DNA from: a virus
DNA length: 26,066 nucleotides
Reading direction: 5' to 3' (one strand)
Virus record (IMG/VR): IMGVR_UViG_3300042691_020912
Coordinates: 1-26,066 of that record
A program made the position numbers and the translations under genes. Below the pieces are notes generated by a model. That model was not told the origin of the DNA, made no database searches, and was given only the letters and a program-made list of their open reading frames with translations. Positions 1 to 6,728 of the stretch are shown here, in pieces; position 1 is the stretch's first letter; each line of letters begins with the position of its first letter.

Positions 1-46
1 GAATGTAACTTCAGCTAAGAATCTACGAATCATCGCTACATCCTAA
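1..46 (+). CDS. 3' end of an upstream structural gene (partial)
   Basis: An open frame enters from the left edge (codon start at base 2) and ends at TAA 44-46. It encodes only the last 14 residues, NVTSAKNLRIIATS. The stop is followed after one base by the ATG of the next gene (TAATATG), the same junction seen at 6725 and 14650. That match is the main reason to believe this is a real gene end. The family cannot be named from so few residues. Its position before tail-fibre genes would suit a baseplate or fibre-attachment protein, but this is inference. Confidence 0.5.
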   Translation, partial: NVTSAKNLRIIATS

Positions 47-47
47 T

Positions 48-275
48 ATGGCTGCAAAGAAAAAAATCAAGGTAAAAGACAGACCAGATCTTGTAAGAGA
101 TTCATTTTCTAAGGCGATCATCAACGTTGATCGCAATGGATTTGCTCAATACAAGGCTCGCAAGAAATTACTTAAAGCTAAGGATGACCAGATCAAGGAA
201 CTGAAGTCTCAGGTTGCTGATATTCTTAAGCAACAAGAGGAAATTTTGAAGCTCCTCAAAGCTACTAATAAATAA
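48..275 (+). CDS. small basic coiled-coil virion protein
   Basis: This gene encodes 75 residues. The N-terminus is very basic (MAAKKKIKVKDRP). A middle segment, DLVRDSFSKAIINVD, resembles small proteins found beside fibre genes in marine T4-like phages. From about residue 42 to 70 a strongly charged helix with leucine/isoleucine heptads (IKELKSQVADILKQQEEILK) predicts a coiled coil. It probably oligomerises and takes part in the tail or fibre base, but no biochemical role is known to me. The start follows the previous stop by one base and has no Shine-Dalgarno. The last codons and stop contain the ATAAATA box of the next gene. Real gene is likely; function is inferred from context. Confidence 0.75.
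   Translation: MAAKKKIKVKDRPDLVRDSFSKAIINVDRNGFAQYKARKKLLKAKDDQIKELKSQVADILKQQEEILKLLKATNK
267..274 (+). promoter_or_regulatory. T4-type late promoter box (AATAAATA)
   Basis: AATAAATA differs from the T4 late consensus TATAAATA only at the first base. It lies in the last codons of the 75-residue gene and overlaps its TAA stop. Six nucleotides separate the box from the ATG at 281. If initiation follows T4 geometry (about 6 nt after the box), the fibre mRNA would begin right at the start codon. Confidence 0.6.
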
Positions 276-280
276 AGTAA

Positions 281-1552
281 ATGATTGAAGATTCATCAGA
301 GCTTACGCAATTTCAGACATTCGTTACGACAGGTGTAAAGACGACTGATACTTTCAATGCCTGGAGAAAGAAGACTAACGGCATAGTTCAACTCTTTTCT
401 TTGCTTCAGGAAAACAGTGCGGATGTCGAAAGTCCTGTCACGTTTGATTACACGAATGCAACTATTCGTATTAAGACTGACGGCATTAAGACAATCAATA
501 TCGAGAACTCTGCAGTCACTGGAGACAAGATTGCAAATCTCACAATCACTGAAGGTAAGCTTGCAGCTAACTCTGTCACTGAAGCAAAGATCGGGGCAGC
601 ATCAGTCACTGAATCAAAGATCGGAACAGGAGCTGTCACTGAAGCAAAAATTGGGACTGCCGCAGTCACTACCTTCAAAATTGGTAATCTTGCTGTCACT
701 GATACGAAACTTGCAACTAATGCTGTCACTGAATCAAAGATTGCAAATGGTTCTGTCACAGTTGACAAAATTGGAACGTCTGCGGTTACAAATGAAAAGA
801 TTGCCGATCTTGCTGTCACAGAGACAAAGATCGGCATTGGTGCTGTCACTACTGCAAAGATTGCAGCTCTTGCAGTTACTGAAGCAAGAATTGGCAATGG
901 CGCAATCACAGAAATCAAATTGGGCACATCTGCAGTTACTGAACTAAAAATTGCAAATTCTGCCGTCACGACAGACAAGATCGCAAATGATTCGATTACT
1001 GCTAATAAATTAAATGGCGGACAATCTGGCGCAGCTCCAATCTTTGCTGCACGAGCATATGTTTTCTTTAAAGCAAATGCTGATGACAATCAAAACGGTA
1101 ACTTTACTCGCACTCCGTCCAATGGAACAATTGTGGACGGAGTCCCAGGTCATAATCTGCAGGTAGGTCATGCTATTTTCCTTGAAAGAGTAAGCGGTGG
1201 TAGTTTTAATAACGGAAAGTATGTCGTAACTGAAGTTCTTTCAGCATCATCTTTCAGAGTTAATCATAATGGAAGCGCTTCAACTGGTGTAGTATCAGCT
1301 AAGTTCTGGCGGCTTATTAAGACTGGAAATGTCTCTAGTGTTACGCGTTCAGCAAACAATGCTGCACAATTTGTCATTAACTTTACTACTCCAATGCCTA
1401 CTAACAATTTTGTTATCAATGGTAATTGTAACTGGGCTGATTATGTCTATGACGACGAATCATCTGGTGAAGGACGAGCAAACACTACACAATTTGCACA
1501 TGTCCGCTCTTATTACAATAATCCACAAAAGGTTCTAATAACCGTTTACTAA
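281..1552 (+). CDS. tail fibre protein with 10-residue AVTxxKI repeats
   Basis: This 423-residue protein has three parts. Residues 1-77 form an N-terminal segment containing DTFNAWRKKTNGIV, resembling the attachment region of fibres in marine T4-like phages. Residues 78-247 are seventeen consecutive 10-residue repeats of the form AVTEAKIGTG. Residues 250-423 form a beta-rich C-terminal domain that includes NNAAQFVINFTTPMPTNNF, a pattern typical of fibre tips. AVTxxKI repeats are common in trimeric phage fibre shafts, so a trimeric rod ending in a receptor-binding domain is the likely structure. There is no signal peptide or membrane segment. A late box ends 6 nt upstream. Family-level assignment is good; the host receptor is unknown. 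Confidence 0.85.
   Translation: MIEDSSELTQFQTFVTTGVKTTDTFNAWRKKTNGIVQLFSLLQENSADVESPVTFDYTNATIRIKTDGIKTINIENSAVTGDKIANLTITEGKLAANSVTEAKIGAASVTESKIGTGAVTEAKIGTAAVTTFKIGNLAVTDTKLATNAVTESKIANGSVTVDKIGTSAVTNEKIADLAVTETKIGIGAVTTAKIAALAVTEARIGNGAITEIKLGTSAVTELKIANSAVTTDKIANDSITANKLNGGQSGAAPIFAARAYVFFKANADDNQNGNFTRTPSNGTIVDGVPGHNLQVGHAIFLERVSGGSFNNGKYVVTEVLSASSFRVNHNGSASTGVVSAKFWRLIKTGNVSSVTRSANNAAQFVINFTTPMPTNNFVINGNCNWADYVYDDESSGEGRANTTQFAHVRSYYNNPQKVLITVY
512..1021 (+). repeat. seventeen 30-bp coding repeats (AVTxxKIxxx)
   Basis: Seventeen contiguous in-frame units of 30 bp encode AVTEAKIGTG-like decapeptides. The units keep A/S-V/I-T at positions 1-3, K/R at 6 and I/L at 7, and vary at positions 4, 5 and 8-10. 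DNA identity between units is moderate, so the array looks old and selected at protein level. Array length would set fibre shaft length. Confidence 0.9.
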
Positions 1553-1561
1553 CGTTTTTAC

Positions 1562-3112
1562 ATGGCTGAAACAATCGCAAAACTCGTAATCAAAAGAACT
1601 TCAGACGCAAACGAAGTTCCTCCAGTCGATTTGCTTGCTTACGGCGAGCTTGCAATCAATTTCACTGATGGCAGACTTTACTATAAGAATGCGTCAAACG
1701 AGATTGAGACGATTGGTATTCGTCAGCCTGCATCACGAACAGCAAACCAAATCTTCACTGGTCAGAACACGTTCACTGCTACGAACACCTTTACTGGATC
1801 AAACACGTTCAGTAATAATAACACGTTCTCTGCAAATAACACGTTCAGTTCCTCAAACACGTTCTCTGCAGGAAATACATTCTCAGGCTCTAATACTTTT
1901 AGTGCATCAAACACGTTCTCTGCCGGAAATACGTTCTCAGGCGCGAACACGTTCAGTAATAACAACACGTTCTCAGGATCGAACACGTTCTCATCAACAA
2001 ATACATTCAGTGGGAACAATACTTTCTCCGGCGCGAATACTTTTTCTGGCGCACAGACGTTCACTAACCTAATGACAGTTAAGGCTGTCGCAATGACGCC
2101 GTTAACTCTTACAGATGGAACAATCGTTTGGGATGGTTCACTTGGAAATCTTGCATCAGTTACACTTACCCAAGCATCAAATCTTAATGGAATTGGAAAT
2201 GTTGCTCCTGGCACATATGTTCTTCGAGTCATTCAGGATGGCACAGGTGGTCACGCATTAACATTCGGTGAAAACTTCAAGTCAGTGAATGGTGATGTAA
2301 TTGAAGTAGCGGCAGGCGCAGGTTCAATTTCTATTCTTACAATCCTTAACAGTGGAGGTTCCGATCTTTACGTGATGGGACAAGCAAACTTTATTTCGTT
2401 TGGTTCAGCTCCTCCATTTGAAGGTGACGTTCCATTCACAGTGATTGTGTCAGGAATTACTCCTACATCACCAACTAATCTTAACGGTACCTATGAACGT
2501 ACTGGAGACGAGAATGATTTGCCTGCATGGCAGCTTCTCATTGATCCGCTTAACCGTGTTGTAATTCATGCTGATAGTGAAGGCTATTACTTCATTGATG
2601 TTCAAGATCGAGCAGTTGATACTGATCCTTGGACAACTATTGCTACTCATTATGAAATCACGACAATTGGTGGGGACGTGACAGTCGGTCCTTGGGTTGA
2701 ATCTGGAATTGAATACACAGGTGATGTTGAAGTTACTCCTGATGTCGTTACTCCTGCATATGTGCTAACGAACGAAGGAACGTCTGCTGTCATCTACTTG
2801 TATCCTAAGGATGATGCGGTTTGGTATAGCGACCCTGTTGCTCCAGGAAATGCGTATGCAGCTATCAATGGCGGATCTAAGTTACTTCTAGTGGATGCTG
2901 ATGGAACAGGATATTGGGAGCTTGGTATTGAAGCATCGAATGGAATTGGTGAATTCATTGCATTCCAATATCATGTTGACCTCATAACAACAGCACTCCC
3001 AGTTGGACCTCTTGGTGGATATGGTTCTATCGTAACTCCAGCAACACCACCTGATTACAATAACCCAACTATTGGAGCAGCGAACTACACAGTTACTGCG
3101 TTTACTCCATGA
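1562..3112 (+). CDS. tail fibre protein with NTFSxx hexapeptide repeats
   Basis: This gene encodes 516 residues. Residues 1-52 (LVIKRTSD..GELAINFTDGRLYY) resemble the small N-terminal anchoring domain of the Mtd type that many phage fibres carry, and a related copy starts the gene at 5969. Residues 69-164 are sixteen hexads of the form NTF(S/T)xx, predicted to form a slender beta-structured shaft. Residues about 190-280 (GTYVLRVIQDGTGGHALTFG) match a widespread fibre beta-sandwich module. The remaining 230 residues are beta-rich with no family I can name, and probably form the distal domain. Its stop overlaps the next start (ATGA), suggesting translational coupling. No Shine-Dalgarno and no late box precede it, so it is presumably read from the promoter at 267. 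Confidence 0.83.
   Translation: MAETIAKLVIKRTSDANEVPPVDLLAYGELAINFTDGRLYYKNASNEIETIGIRQPASRTANQIFTGQNTFTATNTFTGSNTFSNNNTFSANNTFSSSNTFSAGNTFSGSNTFSASNTFSAGNTFSGANTFSNNNTFSGSNTFSSTNTFSGNNTFSGANTFSGAQTFTNLMTVKAVAMTPLTLTDGTIVWDGSLGNLASVTLTQASNLNGIGNVAPGTYVLRVIQDGTGGHALTFGENFKSVNGDVIEVAAGAGSISILTILNSGGSDLYVMGQANFISFGSAPPFEGDVPFTVIVSGITPTSPTNLNGTYERTGDENDLPAWQLLIDPLNRVVIHADSEGYYFIDVQDRAVDTDPWTTIATHYEITTIGGDVTVGPWVESGIEYTGDVEVTPDVVTPAYVLTNEGTSAVIYLYPKDDAVWYSDPVAPGNAYAAINGGSKLLLVDADGTGYWELGIEASNGIGEFIAFQYHVDLITTALPVGPLGGYGSIVTPATPPDYNNPTIGAANYTVTAFTP
1766..2053 (+). repeat. sixteen 18-bp coding repeats (NTFSxx)
   Basis: Sixteen head-to-tail hexapeptide units are seen, each beginning NTF and followed by S or T and two small residues (AT, GS, NN, AN, SS, AG, GA). 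The underlying AACACGTTC-type 9-mer recurs almost unchanged in many units while the following bases vary. Repeat number could therefore change by slippage or recombination. Confidence 0.9.
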
Positions 3113-3600
3113 TCTTAATTCCGTTTGGCTTTACTCAGACAGGCGTGACCGGAAGTGTCCCAGTGAATACTGTGGCCCCTCTGGTTTTTGTTGTTGATGC
3201 TGAAACCCGCCAAGTTGGATACACCGCAGGAACATGGACAGGAGCCACGACAGTTGAGTTTGCGTGGTATATGAATAATGTCTTGCAGAGCGAGACAGGA
3301 TCAACATTCATTGCGACATACGACCAAGATGTAAAGGTAGTTGAGACGGCGACTAACGACTTTGGAATTGCAACACAAGATTCCAATATTGTTAACATTC
3401 CATCTCCTCCACAGTTTGATGCAGCGTCGTTTAATTACACGCTAACTGGACAGATGGCCGACACTGCTATTAGTAATGAAACAGATGCAGCGTCGTTTAA
3501 TTACACTGTGACAGGACGTAATGAAGATTCTATTTCAGAAACAGTACCTACGCAAGACACAGCATCGGTCTATTGGGAAGTATTTGGATCTTACGTGTAA
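3109..3600 (+). CDS. small beta-rich repeat protein, probable fibre-associated
   Basis: This 163-residue protein starts within the stop of the preceding fibre gene (ATGA overlap), so it is likely translated by reinitiation. Residues 20-100 have the spacing of an immunoglobulin-like fold, with alternating hydrophobic strands (TTVEFAWYMNNV, DVKVVETATNDFG), but this is a visual impression only. The last 60 residues hold three repeats spaced about 22-24 residues apart: DAASFNYTLTG at 104, DAASFNYTVTG at 126 and a diverged DTASVYWEVFG at 150. It could be a chaperone, an adhesive cap or a decoration for the fibre encoded just upstream. I do not recognise a named family. Confidence 0.7.
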   Translation: MILIPFGFTQTGVTGSVPVNTVAPLVFVVDAETRQVGYTAGTWTGATTVEFAWYMNNVLQSETGSTFIATYDQDVKVVETATNDFGIATQDSNIVNIPSPPQFDAASFNYTLTGQMADTAISNETDAASFNYTVTGRNEDSISETVPTQDTASVYWEVFGSYV

Positions 3601-3603
3601 CAT

Positions 3604-4761
3604 ATGAAAGCAAGAGTTGGTGGCATTCTAAAAGGATTTAGCGTTCATCGAGCAGATGGAACAGTGGAGCGTTATGATCAGCATCTTCATAACGTAATGA
3701 ACGACGACATTCTTACTGATGCTGCTCTATTTGCATCTGCTATAGGTGTGGGAGGAGCTACATATCGTTGGGATACTCCTTTTGCTATTGTTCCTTGTCA
3801 GCTTAAGGTAAAAGAACAACTCGTAGGTACTTATTCTCAATCTGGGAACATAATTAGCAGAGTTAGCGGTGAAGATCTTACTGCAGGTACTTATTTTTGG
3901 GAATCAATTGGTACTGCAATGATGGCATACGGAGGTGGAACTGGTTCTCAGAGTGTTCATGGAACTGCAACAGTCCCTGCAGGAACAGATAATCTTTGGA
4001 TCATTCGCACTTCGTTTTCTCCGAACTCCGGATTTTTGCAACCTATTGAAAGCGGGACTAATACAGCTGCAACTAGAGTAACTACGTACCTAGGAGCTGG
4101 AGTGTTTTCTTCAAAGAACACAACACTCATTGTGTCAAGAATTTACACAGGAACATACACAATCAAAAGTATTTCATTCACTGGTCCTAACACAATTCAG
4201 TGTAATACATTTGATCTTCCTTCACCAATCGTTCTTAACCCTGGAGATCGGATCGTCGTAGGTATTGGTGACTTTGAAGTAACATACACACTTGATGCAT
4301 ATCAGCCTCGAGCATTAGGAACGTGTCCTATCACTGGCATTACTACTTCTTGTGTAGTTCAGCGTTGCTTTAGATTTAACTCGTCAGTAGAAAATCATTG
4401 CAATGACACTCAGAGTGCTACACGAATTTGGTTACTTGATGACGCAAACAAGTTGACGCTTCCTCCAGATGTTGGTTTGATTAGTGCAATCATCTCACCC
4501 CCAACAACAACTCTTCTAACAATTACGTCAACAGGCAGCTCTATTGCACCTTCACGAACTAATCAGTTCATTCGAGAAAACAAAGGCGTTGGAACAATTT
4601 CATCAACACAAACAGGAGTGAAACAAGTCGTGTGGGGAAACACAACAATGGTGTTTGGTATTCTTGAATTTGATACACCACAAACTCTTGAAGCAGGAAA
4701 GGTTTTAACTATTGGAGGCAGACTTTGGATAGAGCAAGATTTAGATCTTTCTACTCCGTAA
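3604..4761 (+). CDS. virion structural protein, paralogue A of a tandem pair
   Basis: This 385-residue protein begins MKARVGGILKGFSVHRADG and ends with VVWGNTTMVFGILEFDTPQ followed by a short tail. It is clearly homologous along its length to the next gene. Shared features are the start (VGGILKGF.hHR..G..ERYD..LHN), a central FDLPSPIVLNPGD..GDFEV segment, Y-Q-P followed by NCPI/TCPI-type residues, and the closing GILEFDTPQ. The middle is rich in Ser, Thr and Gly, typical of extracellular beta proteins. No signal peptide, membrane segment or catalytic motif is visible. The setting between fibre genes suggests a tail-fibre or baseplate-associated structural protein. The start follows the previous stop by three bases and lacks a Shine-Dalgarno. 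Confidence 0.72.
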   Translation: MKARVGGILKGFSVHRADGTVERYDQHLHNVMNDDILTDAALFASAIGVGGATYRWDTPFAIVPCQLKVKEQLVGTYSQSGNIISRVSGEDLTAGTYFWESIGTAMMAYGGGTGSQSVHGTATVPAGTDNLWIIRTSFSPNSGFLQPIESGTNTAATRVTTYLGAGVFSSKNTTLIVSRIYTGTYTIKSISFTGPNTIQCNTFDLPSPIVLNPGDRIVVGIGDFEVTYTLDAYQPRALGTCPITGITTSCVVQRCFRFNSSVENHCNDTQSATRIWLLDDANKLTLPPDVGLISAIISPPTTTLLTITSTGSSIAPSRTNQFIRENKGVGTISSTQTGVKQVVWGNTTMVFGILEFDTPQTLEAGKVLTIGGRLWIEQDLDLSTP

Positions 4762-4767
4762 GCTTAA

Positions 4768-4775
4768 GATAAATA
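4768..4775 (+). promoter_or_regulatory. T4-type late promoter box (GATAAATA)
   Basis: GATAAATA sits in the 19-nt gap between the two paralogous genes, with 5 nt between the box and the ATG at 4781. T4-like geometry would place transcription start on the A of the start codon. It would allow paralogue B to be expressed independently of paralogue A. Confidence 0.6.
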
Positions 4776-4780
4776 CAAGT

Positions 4781-5965
4781 ATGAACGCACGTGTAGGAGG
4801 TATTCTCAAAGGCTTTACGATCCATCGAAAGAATGGGTCTATTGAACGTTATGACAAGCCATTGCATAACTATATCACCTTTGGTGGTATCGCAACTCTT
4901 TTACAATATGCAGGGAACGCTTCTTCTGGCACTATTTCTCCATTTAGTTCGCTAACTCTTCGGATTTACAATCAGCAGTTGCCAATCAAATTGACTGGCA
5001 GCTATGACATAGTAAATGCGACTGGTCAAGCTATCGGAGTAGGGACTGGACCTTGGAATCGCATTCGTATCAACTCTGGAACTTCGTTTAATGCATCTAC
5101 AATTTTATTGACTAGCACAGGTGATTATGCATTCGTAACAGCGACCTCAAGTAACATTCGAGTTCTTTCAGTAGATTCCCTTGACATTATTGGAAAAGAC
5201 CTTTATGTTCTAAGAAGTTCATTTGACGTTCCATCAGTTCAGAGCGGAACTTCGCCTACAAGAACTGTTACTTATTCTGCAGGTGTTTTGCGTTCAGTAA
5301 ATAATCAGATTGCTACATTAACTTCAACTACGAATAACACAATTTATTCAATTGGATTTACTTCGGCCACTGAATCAGTAGGTCACATCTTCGACCTTGA
5401 GACTCCAGTAGTACTTGGGATTGGAGATGTACTTTCTGTGGGTGTAGAAGATTTTGAAGTTCTAATTACATATGATTCATATCAACCAAAAACATTCACT
5501 GCAGGGAACTGTCCTATTGCTGGATTTCCTACTGCAACTGGTCGATATCAAAGAATGTTTCCTGTGATTAGTAATACTTCTCCACCTACAATTGAATCAG
5601 GGGGATCAGGAGCTGTGATTTATCTAGTTCCGAATGGATCGCATATTGCGATTCCTGACTTACAGTACCCATCTTCTACTCCGACGACTAGTGCAGCATT
5701 TGCGACTAAGGAAACAATCACTTGTGTAACTGAAGTACAGGGTAACACACAAACAAATAACATTGAGGAGTTTCGTAAATGGTTTGGTCAAGTAGTTACT
5801 GGAGGAGCAAATATCAAACAAATCGCCTGGGGAACAACAACATTTGATAGAATTCTAGGAATCCTAGAATTTGATACTCCACAAAACATCCCTGCAGGAA
5901 AGATTCTTTCAATTACACAGATGGCCAAAATTGTTCCAGATTTTGTCATTCCAACAATTCCATAA
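4781..5965 (+). CDS. virion structural protein, paralogue B of a tandem pair
   Basis: This 394-residue protein begins MNARVGGILKGFTIHRKNG and is a diverged duplicate of the preceding gene. N- and C-terminal segments are best conserved: KQIAWGTTTF, GILEFDTPQ and a final KIL/KVL segment. The Ser/Thr-rich middle differs much more and needs several gaps to align. Such conserved ends with a variable middle suit a protein anchored in the tail and exposed to the host, but this is inference. It has its own late box 5 nt upstream. The C-terminus is slightly extended relative to A (VPDFVIPTIP). Confidence 0.72.
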   Translation: MNARVGGILKGFTIHRKNGSIERYDKPLHNYITFGGIATLLQYAGNASSGTISPFSSLTLRIYNQQLPIKLTGSYDIVNATGQAIGVGTGPWNRIRINSGTSFNASTILLTSTGDYAFVTATSSNIRVLSVDSLDIIGKDLYVLRSSFDVPSVQSGTSPTRTVTYSAGVLRSVNNQIATLTSTTNNTIYSIGFTSATESVGHIFDLETPVVLGIGDVLSVGVEDFEVLITYDSYQPKTFTAGNCPIAGFPTATGRYQRMFPVISNTSPPTIESGGSGAVIYLVPNGSHIAIPDLQYPSSTPTTSAAFATKETITCVTEVQGNTQTNNIEEFRKWFGQVVTGGANIKQIAWGTTTFDRILGILEFDTPQNIPAGKILSITQMAKIVPDFVIPTIP

Positions 5966-5968
5966 TTT

Positions 5969-6727
5969 ATGCCTGAAGAAGCATCACTCGTTATCACTAA
6001 CTCGGGCATTCCAAATGCAGTGCCTGAACCTGGATTTATTGCCTTTGGCGAACTTACGCTGAACTGGGCTGACTCCATCATTTACTTCAAAAATAAAGAA
6101 GGAGCGATTCAACAGATTTCTGTTGGCGGTCTAACTCCTATTCAGTTAACTGAAAGACTTCCTGTAAATGAAGGACCTTGGTTTACATTTCCATTTCCTG
6201 GCACTCCTGCAAATACTGCATACATTCCAGTTAAGAAAGCCGATGGAGATTTGCCTCGTTTGAAAATTGGTCTTATTGCAGATCCAGGTCCAAACTATGT
6301 TCTTATTGAAGATGATGTCGACATCACGGTCGGTGTTGTTGCAGGAACTACAATGAACGAAATCATTGCTCTAATTCGCAATGATGAAGATGCAAATGCT
6401 TTAATTCGTATCTTCAATTCACCAGGAAGTGATGGAACTGGCGTCGTGACAGGTTCTCTCCCGCTTGTTGCAGCTGCGTCATTCAATAACGTAAATAACA
6501 AAATTGGTGATAGAGCTGAATATGTAGGCCAAGTTTTATTCGTTGATCATTCGGACACAGTCGTTGGATTCCAACAAATTTCTGAATGGGTCGCTGCAAC
6601 AATCAATCCAACAGTGTGGATTCCAAGAACACCTGGTATCATTTGGAATCGCGATACTAGCTTATGGGAAATTCAATATTCACAGGATGGTATCTTCCAA
6701 TCATCAGTTCTTCCAGATCAAATCTAA
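5969..6727 (+). CDS. fibre-base protein with Mtd-like N-terminal domain
   Basis: This gene encodes 252 residues. Residues 5-52 (LVITNSG..GELTLNWADSIIYF) align with the N-terminal domain of the hexad fibre at 1562, which is the small anchoring domain found at the start of many phage fibres. The remainder (residues 60-252) is a mixed domain with no repeats and no motif I recognise. It ends in a Trp-rich stretch (IIWNRDTSLWEIQYS). It may be an adaptor that carries the long YadA-like fibre encoded immediately downstream (1-nt gap, TAATATG junction). Start is the first ATG after the previous stop; no Shine-Dalgarno is present. Confidence 0.72.
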   Translation: MPEEASLVITNSGIPNAVPEPGFIAFGELTLNWADSIIYFKNKEGAIQQISVGGLTPIQLTERLPVNEGPWFTFPFPGTPANTAYIPVKKADGDLPRLKIGLIADPGPNYVLIEDDVDITVGVVAGTTMNEIIALIRNDEDANALIRIFNSPGSDGTGVVTGSLPLVAAASFNNVNNKIGDRAEYVGQVLFVDHSDTVVGFQQISEWVAATINPTVWIPRTPGIIWNRDTSLWEIQYSQDGIFQSSVLPDQI

Positions 6728-6728
6728 T

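Noticed and set aside
417-947. 176-codon + strand frame overlapping the first fibre gene
   Set aside because: A repeat-generated shadow (Leu/Ser/Gln-rich) in another frame, wholly inside a well-supported fibre gene.
448-1089. 213-codon minus-strand open frame over the 10-residue repeats
   Set aside because: It is the complement of the repeat array; periodic coding sequence keeps the opposite frame open. It has no promoter or independent protein features.
512-2053. CRISPR-like array from short regular repeats
   Set aside because: The repeats are contiguous, in frame and protein-coding, with no spacers.
6543-6728. 62-codon N-terminal extension of the YadA-like fibre
   Set aside because: It overlaps the upstream gene's coding sequence. 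The ATG at 6729 directly after that gene's stop fits the junction style of the window and begins a coherent signal-like sequence.
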